Positions 17,644-27,017 are shown, counted from the first letter of the stretch. The stretch: 64,000 nucleotides of DNA from CAVVDY01 sp963819645 (GCA_963819645.1 CAWFWZ010000004.1:248001-312000), one strand, 5' to 3'. Notes: generated by a model from the sequence alone, not told the origin. A program made the numbers and translations.

Positions 17644-18507
17644 ATGCCCCTTCTTCGCAGCATCGGCACCACGCTGGAGATGATCAAGTGGGAGCACTCC
17701 TTCCTTACGCTCCCGTTTGGGCTAACCGGAGCGGTGCTGGCGGCGCAGGGCATCCCGCCGGTGCGTGTGCTGCTGTGGACCTGCGTCGCCCTCATCGCCG
17801 GACGCTCGGCTGCCATGGCGTTTAATCGACTGGTCGACGCCAGCATCGACTCGGCGAACCCGCGCACCAAAATGCGCGCCCTGCCTGCCGGCAAGCTGAC
17901 GCGTGAATTTGTCGCAGGATTTGTGGTCGTCACCTCGGCGATCCTGATTTTCGCCGCCTGGCAGCTCAATCCGCTGGCGTTTCGTCTTTCGCCCGCGGCG
18001 CTGGCCATTGTGTTTCTGTACTCCTATACCAAGCGCTTCACCCGCTGGTCGCATGTCGCGCTCGGCCTCGCCATGGGAGTCGCCCCCGTCGCCGCCTGGA
18101 TCGCGGTTCGCGGCTCGCTCGATCCCCTCATCCTGCTGCTGGGCGCCGCTGTCATCTTCTGGGGCGCAGGCTTCGACATTCTCTACGGCTGCCAGGACTA
18201 CGACTTCGACTGCTCGGCCAACGTTTACTCCGTGCCGAAAGCGTTTGGCATTCGCAATGCGCTGCGGCTGGCGCGCCTCTTTCATGTCGTGACGTTCGCG
18301 CTGCTGGTCTGGATGGTGGTCGCCTTCGGCTTAGGGAAGGTTGCGCTGGCGGGAGTCTTACTGGTCGGTCTGCTGCTGATTTATGAGCACTCGCTGGTGA
18401 AGCACGACGACCTTCGCCGGGTGAACGCCGCCTTCTTCACCCTGAATGGCTTCATCTCCATGGGATTTCTCTTCTTTATCGCGGCAGATTTCATCCTGAG
18501 GCGCTAG
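17644..18507 (+). CDS. ubiA: UbiA-family prenyltransferase (4-hydroxybenzoate polyprenyltransferase type / MqnP)
   Basis: A multi-helix membrane enzyme that attaches a polyprenyl chain to an aromatic ring in quinone synthesis. The 287-aa frame has the first Asp-rich motif NRLVDASIDSANPRTKMRALP (NxxxDxxxD) and the second, DILYGCQDYDFDCS, separated by TM segments such as LAIVFLYSYTKRFTRWSHVALGLAMG. The pairing with a ubiX gene 580 bp downstream fits quinone biosynthesis. In bacteria using the futalosine route to menaquinone the corresponding enzymes are MqnP and the UbiX/UbiD-like pair, so MqnP is an equally good name. Confidence 0.9.
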   Translation: MPLLRSIGTTLEMIKWEHSFLTLPFGLTGAVLAAQGIPPVRVLLWTCVALIAGRSAAMAFNRLVDASIDSANPRTKMRALPAGKLTREFVAGFVVVTSAILIFAAWQLNPLAFRLSPAALAIVFLYSYTKRFTRWSHVALGLAMGVAPVAAWIAVRGSLDPLILLLGAAVIFWGAGFDILYGCQDYDFDCSANVYSVPKAFGIRNALRLARLFHVVTFALLVWMVVAFGLGKVALAGVLLVGLLLIYEHSLVKHDDLRRVNAAFFTLNGFISMGFLFFIAADFILRR

Positions 18508-19040
18508 GGCAGATTCAGGGCAGGGGTTGCTTTGAGGCGCCGGTAGGTGTCGTCAGGGTGGAGCACGCCCTTCAGGCGTGCATCATCGCTATCTTGGATC
18601 GCGCGCGGCTTCAGCCACCGAGGTAAGGCGCCTGAACTGCACCTCGTCGGCTCAAGCCGAATCTCGTCGACTCTGTGGCATTTTGTACGCTTGGAAGGCG
18701 TACTCCACTGAAGAATTGGCACCAAGGTGACAATAATTGCGCTCGGTTACTCCAGCCTCGACGAGTAACCAAAATTTAATTTCGCGTTTGAAGCCATCCT
18801 GAGGCGTCCGCCTGCCGCAGACCAACTCAGGGCTCGTCCACCCATCACTGAGCCTTCCACAAGTCAATTCTGCACGATTGCAGGCCAGTCCAGAATGGCT
18901 CCAGATGTCACTCTTTGGGTCAGTCGTCAATTGTTGGCACTTAGGTGGTGATTCTTGCCTCGGAATTGCCGCTTCTCGTTCGGACATATGAGTCAACTTG
19001 GCTCTGCCCAGTACCTCACTTTCTGAACCCGAATGTTACG
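18508..19040. other. 533-bp gap, no convincing gene
   Basis: The first part holds palindromic fragments (GGAGCACGCCCTTCAGGCGTGC at about 18560-18581). From about 18730 to 19040 the sequence is unique-looking and less GC-rich, but neither strand gives a frame with recognisable protein character. It may hold the ubiX promoter. Confidence 0.5.
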
Positions 19041-19085
19041 ATGAGCCGAGTCGTGCGCCCTGTCGCGCGACGCGAAATAATCCTC

Positions 19086-19694
19086 ATGCCAGCCGAGCAG
19101 CCCGCACGAACGCTGACCGTCGCCATCACGGGCGCCAGCGGATCGATCTTCCCCCGAATACTGCTTGACCTGCTTGATCGGGATGATCGGGTCGGCGCGG
19201 TGAACCTGATACTTTCTGACAGCGGGTTGCGGGTCATGGCCGAGGAGGTGGGCATCTCCGGCCGCAATGAAGTGCCGGCGAAGCTGCTGGGACGCTCCTC
19301 GCAGAAGATTCGGCAGCAGAACAATGACGACATCGGAGCCAACGTCGCCAGCGGGTCGTACCCGACAGACGCGATGATTGTGTTGCCGTGCAGTATGGGA
19401 ACGCTGGCGCGGATCGCGAACGGGATGGCAAACCAGCTCATTGAGCGCGCCGCCGACGTCTGCCTGAAAGAAAGGCGGCCGCTGGTGTTGTGCGTGCGCG
19501 AGACGCCCTTCAATCGCATTCACCTGCGCAACATGACGCTGGCTGCCGAAGCCGGAGCGACGATTTTCCCGGTGATTCCCGCTTTCTACTTCAAGCCGGT
19601 GTCTACGGAAGAGATTGCGCGCGAGTTCGTCAATCGCGTGCTGGCGCACGTGGGACTGCCACAAGCTGACGCTTATCGCTGGAAGGCAGAGTAA
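19086..19694 (+). CDS. ubiX: UbiX-type flavin prenyltransferase
   Basis: UbiX makes the prenylated FMN cofactor used by UbiD-type decarboxylases. The 202-aa frame from 19086 begins RTLTVAITGASGSIFPRILLDLL, the Rossmann-like FMN-binding start. It contains ASGSYPTDAMIVLPCSMGTLARIANGMANQLIERAADVCLKE, the conserved PCSMxTLxxIAxGxxxxLxxRAADVxLKE block. It ends RPLVLCVRETPFNRIHLRNMTLAAEAGA and PVIPAFYFKP, with the Arg used in phosphate binding. An upstream ATG at 19041 is an alternative start. Its 3' end overlaps the convergent hydrolase gene by 22 bp. Confidence 0.93.
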   Translation: MPAEQPARTLTVAITGASGSIFPRILLDLLDRDDRVGAVNLILSDSGLRVMAEEVGISGRNEVPAKLLGRSSQKIRQQNNDDIGANVASGSYPTDAMIVLPCSMGTLARIANGMANQLIERAADVCLKERRPLVLCVRETPFNRIHLRNMTLAAEAGATIFPVIPAFYFKPVSTEEIAREFVNRVLAHVGLPQADAYRWKAE

Positions 19695-20644
19695 GAAACC
19701 GCCGTCTCCCGCGGCGTTCTTGGATTCCCGCGTAACAGGAACTCGCACACGACCTGATTGAACTCCATAGGAAGCTCTTCATAGGGCAAGTGTCCGACGC
19801 CTTCCATCACAAGCATTGTGCTGTTCGACAATCTATCTTGCAGCTGAGACGCGGACGAGGGATAGACAACTCTGTCGCGCGACCCCCAGAGCAGAAGCGT
19901 CGGCAACTCCTGCAGCAGAGGCATTGTCGCCTCGATCTGCCGCAGGTCGGGATGCCAGCCCCTCATGATGCGTACCAGGTGATGAAAGCTGCGCGGCACC
20001 ACCAGTCCTGCCTCATAGCCCTCAATGCTGCCCGGAGCGATGCGTGCAGGGTCACCGTACAAATCGCGATGGTACATCTTCATGATGGAGTGCAGGCGCG
20101 GCGCAACGTGAATCACGAAGTGCCGGCCCAGCGGAGCAGCGAGCCAGCGCACCCGCTGCCGGCCAAAGCTCGACCAGGGATTGATCGGCGCACACAAGAT
20201 CATGCGTGGCATCCGATGCAGCAAGCCGCGTTGCGCAAGCAGCCCGGCGAGGACGATCGCAACCCCGCCTCCGCGAGAAGATCCCAAAAGATAGAAGTCG
20301 GCTACGCCGAGAGCGTCCGTCAGCGAAATCAAACCATCGGCATCGCTCTCCAACGATCCCGTAAGACAATCCGCGCGTTGCGAGAAGCCGGTACCCGGAA
20401 GGTCGGGAGCATACACCGTGAAATTCTGCGCCAGCTCGCGCAGGTTAAAGCGCCACGACCACGAGTAGCCCATCAGCCCATGAACCAGCAGCAGCGCCGG
20501 GCCTGAGCCCGCGCGCAGGTAGCGCCACTCGATGCCGTTGATGGTGATGCGATGTTCTTCGACGCCGGAGATGTACGCGGCTGGGGAAACGTCGCTAATG
20601 TTCCCGGCTGGGTTGGTGGAAAAAGGTGACAGCGGGGAGGGCAT
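19673..20644 (-). CDS. Alpha/beta hydrolase
   Basis: A 323-aa intact frame with the alpha/beta-hydrolase core. GPALLLVHGLMGYSWSW carries the HG oxyanion motif, LLGSSRGGGVA the nucleophile elbow with Ser, LLLWGSRDRVV the acid Asp, and MEGVGHLPYEELP the catalytic His. The preceding cap region is helical. The first ~25 residues are Pro/Ser-rich and poorly conserved in character, so translation may start later. The substrate is unknown. It overlaps the ubiX 3' end tail to tail. Confidence 0.88.
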   Translation of the reverse strand: MPSPLSPFSTNPAGNISDVSPAAYISGVEEHRITINGIEWRYLRAGSGPALLLVHGLMGYSWSWRFNLRELAQNFTVYAPDLPGTGFSQRADCLTGSLESDADGLISLTDALGVADFYLLGSSRGGGVAIVLAGLLAQRGLLHRMPRMILCAPINPWSSFGRQRVRWLAAPLGRHFVIHVAPRLHSIMKMYHRDLYGDPARIAPGSIEGYEAGLVVPRSFHHLVRIMRGWHPDLRQIEATMPLLQELPTLLLWGSRDRVVYPSSASQLQDRLSNSTMLVMEGVGHLPYEELPMEFNQVVCEFLLRGNPRTPRETAVSYSAFQR

Positions 20645-20721
20645 GCGCTGGTTGGAGTATAGCGCCGGATGAAGGACACGACCTTGCTACGACTGAGCAA
20701 TTGAATAGGTCACTCTCGGTT

Positions 20722-20842
20722 TTGTCATCACGAGCGAAGCGAGGGATCTGCTCTCGCGTCCGGCGCGACACACTTCGCTATGAGGGCAATTGCCGCTGCC
20801 ATCTAGAACAGATCCCTCGGCCGAGCGGCCTCGTGATGACAA
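20722..20842. repeat. Palindromic element, family A (full copy)
   Basis: Starts TTGTCATCACGAGCGAAGCG and ends CTCGTGATGACAA, with inner arms GAGGGATCTGCTCTCG and GAACAGATCCCTCGGCCGAG. The length is about 121 bp, as at 13602-13720, but the centre differs. It is non-coding. Confidence 0.8.
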
Positions 20843-20897
20843 CGAAAAAGAGACGCCGTCCCGGGTGCATCTCAGATTCCTGTCATAATAAATCCAG

Positions 20898-21437
20898 ATG
20901 TTGAACCAGATTTCTCCTGCCCAGAAACCGCAGAATGCCGAGAACGATGCGGTCGGGTTGCTCATCGGCTGTCATCAGCGCATCAAGCACTTCACGTCAG
21001 TCGCTACCAAGCTGGCACATGCGCAAGCTGCCACTCCGCAGGAAATTCAAGACGCTGCAGAAACCGTTTACCGCTATTACTCGATCTCGCTGCCGCTGCA
21101 CGAGGCGGATGAAGAAGACAGCCTGCGTCCGCGGCTCGACAAAGTTCCTGATGACCGGGTGCATCATGCGCTGGCCGCCATGCACGATCAGCACATGGCG
21201 ATTGACGATCTGCTGGAACGCCTGCTGCCCTTGCTGCGGCTAGTCGGCAACAATCCTGCAACGCTGGCCGAAGCCGGCGGCGAGATGTGCTCGATCACCA
21301 AAGCGTTGACCGAGATGTTCGCTGCGCATTTGCAGATGGAAGAGGAAGTGATCTTCCCGGCGATTGAGCAATCGTTAACCGAAGACGATCGCGCGGGGCT
21401 GCTAGCGGAGATGCGCGGACGACGGAAGCAGGGGTAG
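20898..21437 (+). CDS. Hemerythrin-like (HHE) protein
   Basis: A 179-aa four-helix-bundle protein with the spaced His/Glu ligands of HHE domains: IGCHQRIKHF, ISLPLHEADEEDSLRPRL, AMHDQHMAIDDLL and AAHLQMEEEVIFPAIEQSL. Such proteins bind a di-iron centre and act in O2/NO sensing or stress, or as iron-sulfur repair factors (RIC/YtfE group); which applies here cannot be told. It is cytosolic with no signal peptide and lies just downstream of a family A palindrome. Confidence 0.85.
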   Translation: MLNQISPAQKPQNAENDAVGLLIGCHQRIKHFTSVATKLAHAQAATPQEIQDAAETVYRYYSISLPLHEADEEDSLRPRLDKVPDDRVHHALAAMHDQHMAIDDLLERLLPLLRLVGNNPATLAEAGGEMCSITKALTEMFAAHLQMEEEVIFPAIEQSLTEDDRAGLLAEMRGRRKQG

Positions 21438-21927
21438 TGGGTATTCTGCCATCGAAAGCGAGAAGCGGATTCGGCGGGAGAGCACAAAGCAATCGTTTAG
21501 CCAGACACGAAACAATTCCAGCCCAGCGCGGAAGCGCTGGGAATCATGCGCCAATTATGATGTCCTGAGCCGGTTTCAACCGGCGACACATTGCCGTTTT
21601 CATCCACATTCAATTGGTACCGCAGATTGTGCCGTCCCCGAGGGACTCCGGATGTTATTTGCCAGTCTTCCCACCGTTGAAACGGTGGGCTAACCTATGC
21701 TGTCCCGCAAGCGGGACGGGTTTGTAACAACGGGACGGAGATGCCACCTCCACCGTTCCTGCAAACACACCGCTAACCTCTTCACTCGGCATCAACCGAC
21801 AACTGACGACTGGCAACTTCTTCTTCACGGCCACGCCGGAGTACAATCTGCGAGGCCACTGAGCCCGTACTCTCAATGGGAATGATCGAAAACCCGGGTA
21901 TGCACGCACGCCGAGGCGACTGACGAT
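21438..21927. repeat. 490-bp gap made of palindromic repeats
   Basis: Contains CCCAGCGCGGAAGCGCTGGG (about 21522-21541), GAGCCGGTTTCAACCGGC (21568-21585), CCGTCCCCGAGGGACTCCGG (about 21633-21652), CCCACCGTTGAAACGGTGGG (about 21671-21690) and TGTCCCGCAAGCGGGACGGG, then a GACAACTGACGACTGGCAACT run. The last ~80 bp before the sigma gene (with GAGTACAATCTGCG at about 21839) probably hold its promoter. No coding region is seen. Confidence 0.65.
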
Positions 21928-22437
21928 ATGCGTCTCATCGCCCGCATTCGTGCCGGCGAGCAGGGTGCCATGTCTGAGCTTTATGATCGCTATTCCAGCG
22001 TGGTGTACGGCGTGGCGTTGCGGGTTTTGCAGGATGCGGCGGCAGCCGAAGACGTTCTGCAGGACATTTTTCTGCAACTGTGGCGCAAGCCTGACGCCTT
22101 CGACAGCAGCCGCGGCAGCCTGGTGGCATGGCTGGCAGTGATCGCGCGGCATCGGGCGATTGATCGCTTGCGGCAGCGGCGGCCGGAGACGGACATTGAG
22201 GAAGTCGTCATCGCCGGGACCACGGATTTGCGTGATGAAACCGAGCGCTCGCTGGTGATCGAGAAGGTGCGCGCGGCCCTGCAAGAGATGAACGCCGATC
22301 AGCGCAAGGCGCTGGAGCTGGCGTACTTCCAGGGGCTGACGCATGTCGAAATCGCGGAGAAGACAGGCGCGCCGCTGGGCACGATCAAGACTCGCATTCG
22401 CAGCGGGCTGCAGGCTTTGCGGACGAGGTTTGCGTAA
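21928..22437 (+). CDS. ECF RNA polymerase sigma factor (SigK-like)
   Basis: A 169-aa ECF sigma factor. Region 2 is seen in AMSELYDRYSSVVYGVALRVL and DAAAAEDVLQDIFLQLWRKPDAFD, with SLVAWLAVIARHRAIDRLRQRRPE as region 2.4 and its end. Region 4 is NADQRKALELAYFQGLTHVEIAEKTGAPLGTIKTRIRSGLQALR, with the helix-turn-helix. It is followed 9 bp later by an anti-sigma gene with a RskA-type C-terminal domain, which points to a SigK/RskA-type membrane-stress switch. The start may be a few codons off: the codons preceding ATG 21928 (EATDD) are also plausible but lack a start codon. Confidence 0.9.
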   Translation: MRLIARIRAGEQGAMSELYDRYSSVVYGVALRVLQDAAAAEDVLQDIFLQLWRKPDAFDSSRGSLVAWLAVIARHRAIDRLRQRRPETDIEEVVIAGTTDLRDETERSLVIEKVRAALQEMNADQRKALELAYFQGLTHVEIAEKTGAPLGTIKTRIRSGLQALRTRFA

Positions 22438-22446
22438 TTCGAACCG

Positions 22447-23239
22447 ATGAGGACACACGAACAATTCGCGGATGAGTTGGCGCTGTACGCGCTCAACGAG
22501 CTGCACGGCGACGAGCTCCAGGAATTCGAGCAGCATCTGGAGACCTGTGCCTCGTGCCGCCGCGAGTTACAGGCCATGCGCAGCGATCTCGGGTTGCTGG
22601 GATTGTCGGTGGTCGGCCCCAGGCCGCCGGCGCGCAGCAAGGAACGGCTGATGCGCGCCATTGCCGCCGAACCGCGAGGCACGACACCTCCTGCGACGGT
22701 TGCAGTGGTCAGGCCGCAGAAACTTCTGGCTGGCGTGGATTCCAGCGGCCATCGCCCTGGCGGTCATCGTCTTTGCCATCAGCCTGCGGCAAAGCAACCA
22801 AAGCATGCACGACCAGCTTGCCGAGTTGCGCAACCGCTATAACGACCAGAAGATCCAGCTTGCGCAGGCGCAGGAGAACATGCGGCTGTTGCTGGCGCCC
22901 GACGCGGTACACGTTTCGCTCACTCCGCAGAACACGAGCAAGCATCCCACAGCCACGGCAATCGTCAGCCCATCGCTGGGCCGCATGACGTTGATGGCAA
23001 GCAACCTTCCGCCGGTTCCTCCCGGCAAGGCGTATGAGTTGTGGATCATCCCGCCGCAAGGCGCGCCCGTCAACGCCGGCGTCTTCAAGCCGGACGAGCA
23101 CGGCAATGCCATCATGCTCGATCATCCGCTGCCGACAGTGCAGATGAAGACCTTCGCGCTGACGGTGGAAGATGAAGCCGGCTCCGACAAGCCAACCTCC
23201 CCGATTGTGATTGCCGGAACCATGGGAGAGGGACAGTAG
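22447..23239 (+). CDS. Anti-sigma factor, zinc-finger plus RskA-type domain (frameshifted)
   Basis: The N-terminal part, HEQFADELALYALNEL...FEQHLETCASCRREL, has the His-x3-Cys-x2-Cys anti-sigma zinc-finger pattern that binds the sigma factor. In another frame follow a single TM helix (FWLAWIPAAIALAVIVFAISL), a coiled-coil-like stretch and the periplasmic RskA domain (MASNLPPVPPGKAYELWIIPPQGAPVNAGVF). The shift is near 22710-22720. The product keeps the sigma factor at the membrane until proteolysis. The M28-type peptidase gene starts 3 bp after it, probably in the same transcript. Confidence 0.87.
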
Positions 23240-23242
23240 CCG

Positions 23243-24091
23243 GTGAAGAAGCTCCTCGGCTTATTTGTTCTCATTTGCAACTTTGTCCTTGCTGGTAGCG
23301 CTCAGCAGGTCTACTACAACCTGGTGCCGCAGGCGACGGTCGAATCTCGGCTGAACAAATATGGAGGAAAAGACAGCGAGCGTGAAGCGACGCTGAAGCA
23401 GATGTTTGCTGAGGCTGGATGCGATGACGAGCACGTTTCTGAACAGGTTGTAAAGCGATCGAAGTTGCCAAACGTAATCTGCGTGCTGCCGGGAACCTCC
23501 GACAAGATCATTATTGTCGGTGCCCATTTCGATCACATCGCGGAAGGCAGCGGAGTCGTCGATAACTGGAGCGGAGCGTCGTTGCTCCCCTCGCTTTATC
23601 AGGCGTTGAAGGACGGGCCGCGTAAACACACATTCATCTTTATCAGCTTCACGGACGAGGAAAAGGGTGAAGTAGGGTCGCACTTCTACGTCCAGCAAAT
23701 GACGAAGGAGCAGGTCGACACAACCGACGCCATGGTGAACATGGATACTCTTGGACTTGCTCCTACCGAGATCTGGATGAGCCATTCCGACCAGGAGCTA
23801 ATTCGAATGGCGGGCCGGGTGGCCAAAGCCACGAACCTCCCGCTTAACGGAATGAATGTGGAGCAGGTCGGCTCCTCAGATTCTGAACAATTTGTAAAAC
23901 GCAATATCCCCAGGATCACCTTCCATTCGCTGACGCAGCAAACATGGGATGCCAACATCCTCCACACTAAGAAGGATCAAATTTCGAAGATAAACTTGAA
24001 TGACTACTACCAGAGTTATTGCCTGATCACGGCATACCTGGCGTATATCGATGAGGCCTACTCGAAATCCACCGTCCCCTCAACCAAGTAG
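23243..24091 (+). CDS. Secreted M28-family zinc aminopeptidase
   Basis: A GTG start 3 bp after the anti-sigma stop, a signal peptide (MKKLLGLFVLICNFVLAGSAQ), then an M28 metallopeptidase core. IIIVGAHFDHIAEG provides the first Zn His, VVDNWSGASLLPSLYQAL the bridging Asp, FISFTDEEKGEVGSHFY the catalytic Glu and Zn Glu, and AMVNMDTLGL the Asp. A late His is probably in IPRITFHS. The length, 282 aa, is short but adequate for a single-domain M28 enzyme. The extracytoplasmic location and operon with sigma/anti-sigma suggest an envelope role; that is inference. Confidence 0.88.
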   Translation: MKKLLGLFVLICNFVLAGSAQQVYYNLVPQATVESRLNKYGGKDSEREATLKQMFAEAGCDDEHVSEQVVKRSKLPNVICVLPGTSDKIIIVGAHFDHIAEGSGVVDNWSGASLLPSLYQALKDGPRKHTFIFISFTDEEKGEVGSHFYVQQMTKEQVDTTDAMVNMDTLGLAPTEIWMSHSDQELIRMAGRVAKATNLPLNGMNVEQVGSSDSEQFVKRNIPRITFHSLTQQTWDANILHTKKDQISKINLNDYYQSYCLITAYLAYIDEAYSKSTVPSTK

Positions 24092-24097
24092 CCCTCC

Positions 24098-25390
24098 CTA
24101 CTCCGGCAGAACTCTCCCCTTGGTTTCGATCGCGAATGGAATCACCAGCAACCCTATTCCGAAACCGATTGCCGTAATCGCGACCGGCCGGCCTAGCGTG
24201 CCGGTTTGACTGACCAGCCCGGCGATGGTGAAGTTCACGCCGGCGGCGATGAATCGTCCGAAGGACGTGGTGAAGGCGAAGGCAGTCGCGCGAACCGAGG
24301 TGTCGTATTGCTCCGGCAGCCACAAGCTGAAGACGGCGAAGTTGCCGCCGAAGAAGCCGAGAAAGAACAGCACCGCGATAAACGGCTTCAGTCCCTGCGC
24401 CAAATAGAACGCCCAGCCGAAGCTGAGCAGAATGCAAATAGCCATCCCCGCGAAGTAGATGGCCAGCGTGCGCTTTCTGCCGATTCGCTCGGCCAGCGGC
24501 GGCACCGCCAGGCAGCCAAGAATCGTTCCCAGCGACAACAAGCCCATGCCGAACGATGACATCTTCACCGCCTGGGCCTGCGCCATTCCCGCACGCTTGG
24601 CGAGGCCAATGATCGCGGTCGGCGCGTAAACGGCGCCCGCCCACAGTCCGCAGATGGCCGAGGCGAGCAGCACGGTATTGACGATCGTGCGCCGCACATA
24701 TCGGCCGGTTAAGATCGCGAGCAGAGGATGTTGCCGCAGCATGTGCGATCGCGTCCAGCGCTCGGGCTCTTTCACCCGGCGCAGAATGATGAGCGTCAGA
24801 ATGATCGGTGTCAGCCCGCACCAGAACATCGCACGCCATCCGAAGCGCGCGCCGATGGTGAAGTTGAGCGCGGCGGCCAGAAAGAATCCGGCGTAATAGC
24901 CCGTCTGCAGATAGCCGGCGCCCATCTTGCGGCGATCCTCCGGCCATGCTTCGGCGACGTAGGTTCCGGCCAGCGCCCACTCGCCGCCGATGCCGACGCC
25001 CGCCAGCAATCGGAAGATCGCCAGCTGCCACACGGTTTGCGAAAGCGCTGCGGCTCCGGTGAACAACGCGTAGACAAAGATCGTGGCCGCCAGCACGCGC
25101 GTGCGGCCGAAGCGATCGGCGATCGGTCCCCAGATGAGCGACAGTCCCCAGCCAACGAGAAACAGCGCAAACAGCACCGAGCCCGTGTATCCGACGGTCG
25201 CGGGAGTCGCCTTGATGCCGGACTTCGGCAGCAGTTCGTTCAGCGCGGGACTCAGCACCAGCGCGTAGATGACCGAGTCCATGCCGTCGAGCGTCCAGCC
25301 AGCCCATGCCGCCCAGAAGCCGGTAATCTGCGAGCGGTTGAGCTTTGTCCTGGTTACGGCGCGGGATGAAGGAAGTGCACCCTCAGACAT
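24098..25390 (-). CDS. MFS transporter (sugar/organic acid:proton symporter type)
   Basis: A major facilitator with 12 hydrophobic helices. It has the loop 2-3 motif WGPIADRFGRTR, RLLAGVGIGGEWALAGTYVAEAWPEDRRKMGAGYLQTGYYAG in TM4-5, and the second-half repeat AERIGRKRTLAIYFAG. GVGIGGEWA...VAE resembles the sialic acid/aromatic acid:H+ symporter branch. The start MSEGALPSSRAVTRTKLN (25390) is preferred; an in-frame start at 25456 would overlap the upstream acyl-CoA synthetase gene. It follows that gene by about 60 bp on the same strand, so it may import the acid that the synthetase activates. Confidence 0.9.
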   Translation of the reverse strand: MSEGALPSSRAVTRTKLNRSQITGFWAAWAGWTLDGMDSVIYALVLSPALNELLPKSGIKATPATVGYTGSVLFALFLVGWGLSLIWGPIADRFGRTRVLAATIFVYALFTGAAALSQTVWQLAIFRLLAGVGIGGEWALAGTYVAEAWPEDRRKMGAGYLQTGYYAGFFLAAALNFTIGARFGWRAMFWCGLTPIILTLIILRRVKEPERWTRSHMLRQHPLLAILTGRYVRRTIVNTVLLASAICGLWAGAVYAPTAIIGLAKRAGMAQAQAVKMSSFGMGLLSLGTILGCLAVPPLAERIGRKRTLAIYFAGMAICILLSFGWAFYLAQGLKPFIAVLFFLGFFGGNFAVFSLWLPEQYDTSVRATAFAFTTSFGRFIAAGVNFTIAGLVSQTGTLGRPVAITAIGFGIGLLVIPFAIETKGRVLPE

Positions 25391-25452
25391 GGCAGCGTCT
25401 CCACAGTTCTGGGCGCAAGCAAAAGCGAATTCACGGGAGCATACCACGGCAG

Positions 25453-26969
25453 TCAAGTAGTGCTGTCTGGTTGGGCCTCGAAAAGCGTACGCACCGCCGG
25501 TTTGGTGACTTTCCCCATAGCGTTGCGCGGCAGGTCATCGAGCAGCATCAGTCGCGAGGGAATTTTGTGCACTGCAAGCCGATCTTTCGCCCACGTTCGC
25601 AGAGTTTCAAGATCGAGCATCTGACCGTTGTTGAGCACGAGCGCTGCTGCAACGCGTTCGCCCCACTCGGGATCAGGCAGGCCGATGACAGCGCATTCGC
25701 GGATCGCCGGATGCTCGCGCAACGTTTCTTCGATCTCCAGCGCCGAGACCTTGTGCCCACCCGTCTTCAGGATGTCGATGTTCGTGCGGCCCAGGATACG
25801 ATAGAAGCCGTTCTCGACCACGGCCGTATCGCCGGTGCGAAACCAGCCATCGCGAAACGCGTCGCGAGTTGCCTGGGGCCGTTGCCAGTATTCGTGGAAG
25901 ACATTCGGGCCGCGCACCTCGATTTCGCCGGGTGCTCCTTCTGCAACTTCTAAACCTGAATCGTCGACCAGCCGCACCTGTACCTGCGGTAATGGCTTGC
26001 CGACACGTGCCCGGAATTCGTTCGCCACGATAAGGATTCGACAGTGCCATTCCGATCTCGGTCATGCCGTAGCGTTCCAGCAAGGTGTGGCCGGTGATCT
26101 CGCGCCAGCGCTCCAGCGTGCTCACCGGCAATGCAGCCGAACCGGAGACCATGAGCCGCAGTTTCGCGAGCGCCACCACGCAAAATCGCCCGCCGATCGG
26201 ATGAGAACGATTCCCAGGCTCCGATCAGCTTGAAGTAAATGGTAGGCACGGCCATGAAGAGCGTGAGTTCGCCGCGTCCAATGCGCTTCCAGACGGCGTC
26301 GGCGTCGAAATGTGTCAGCATCTCGCAGACTGCGCCCGACCACAGCGCGCACGAGACCACGTTGATGATTCCATGAACGTGATGCAGAGGGAGGCACAAC
26401 AGGATACGATCATCGGCGCTCCACTCCCAAGCTTCGGTGAGGCTGCTGATTTGCGCCGTGATGTTGGCGTGCGTCGTGACCACGCCTTTGGGTCTGCTCG
26501 TAGTTCCGCTGGTATAGAGGATCATCGCGCGGCGCTCTGCCGCGATCTCGGGCAGCGCACCGGGCGATGCTGCGAGCAACTCGTCGTAGCAGCGAACCTC
26601 TAAGCTGCCACATTCCGAGGCTGCGCCGGTGAGCGTTTCCTTGTTCGCAACGTCGCTGATCAGAACCGACGCTCCGGTGTCGTGAATGAAATACGCCAGC
26701 TCGGCAGCGGGCGAGCCAGTCGGAAGCGGAACCGCCACACCACCAGCGCGCCATATTCCCCATTGCACAGCGACCCAGGAAAAGCCAGGCGTGATCAGGA
26801 AGGCGACACGTTCTTCGTTCAGGTCACCGCGTCCGGCAAGCAGGACGGATGCCACGCGCGCCGAAGCGTCGAGCAGATCACGGTAGGTATGCGGTCCTCG
26901 ACCATCGAGGATGGCGGTTCGCGATGCGTTGGGCGTGGCGCGCTCGAATATCAGCTCGGACGGCTCCGG
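25453..26969 (-). CDS. matB: Malonyl-CoA synthetase-like acyl-CoA ligase (two frameshifts)
   Basis: An ANL-superfamily acid:CoA ligase. N-terminal parts IFERATPNASRTAILDGRG and AMILYTSGTTSRPKGVVTTHANI (AMP-binding P-loop) lie in one frame. LMVSGSAALPVSTLERW and LLERYGMTEIGMALSNPYRGERIPG lie in a second, entered near 26180. GKPLPQVQVRLVDD, GWFRTGDTAVVENGFYRILGR and ILKTGGHKVSALEIEE lie in a third, entered near 26005. RYGMTEIGMALSNP matches the MatB/ACSF3 group, which activates malonate or methylmalonate. The joined length, about 505 aa, is normal. The ATG at 27017 is an upstream alternative start. Confidence 0.82.
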
Positions 26970-27017
26970 CATAAGGGCAACTGTAAGCACAGTTGCCCAA
27001 TTTGTCATCTGCCGCAA

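Noticed and set aside
24027..25307. A 426-codon open frame in another minus-strand frame over the MFS gene
   Set aside because: Composition is arginine-heavy without transmembrane periodicity, whereas the other frame is a textbook MFS protein.
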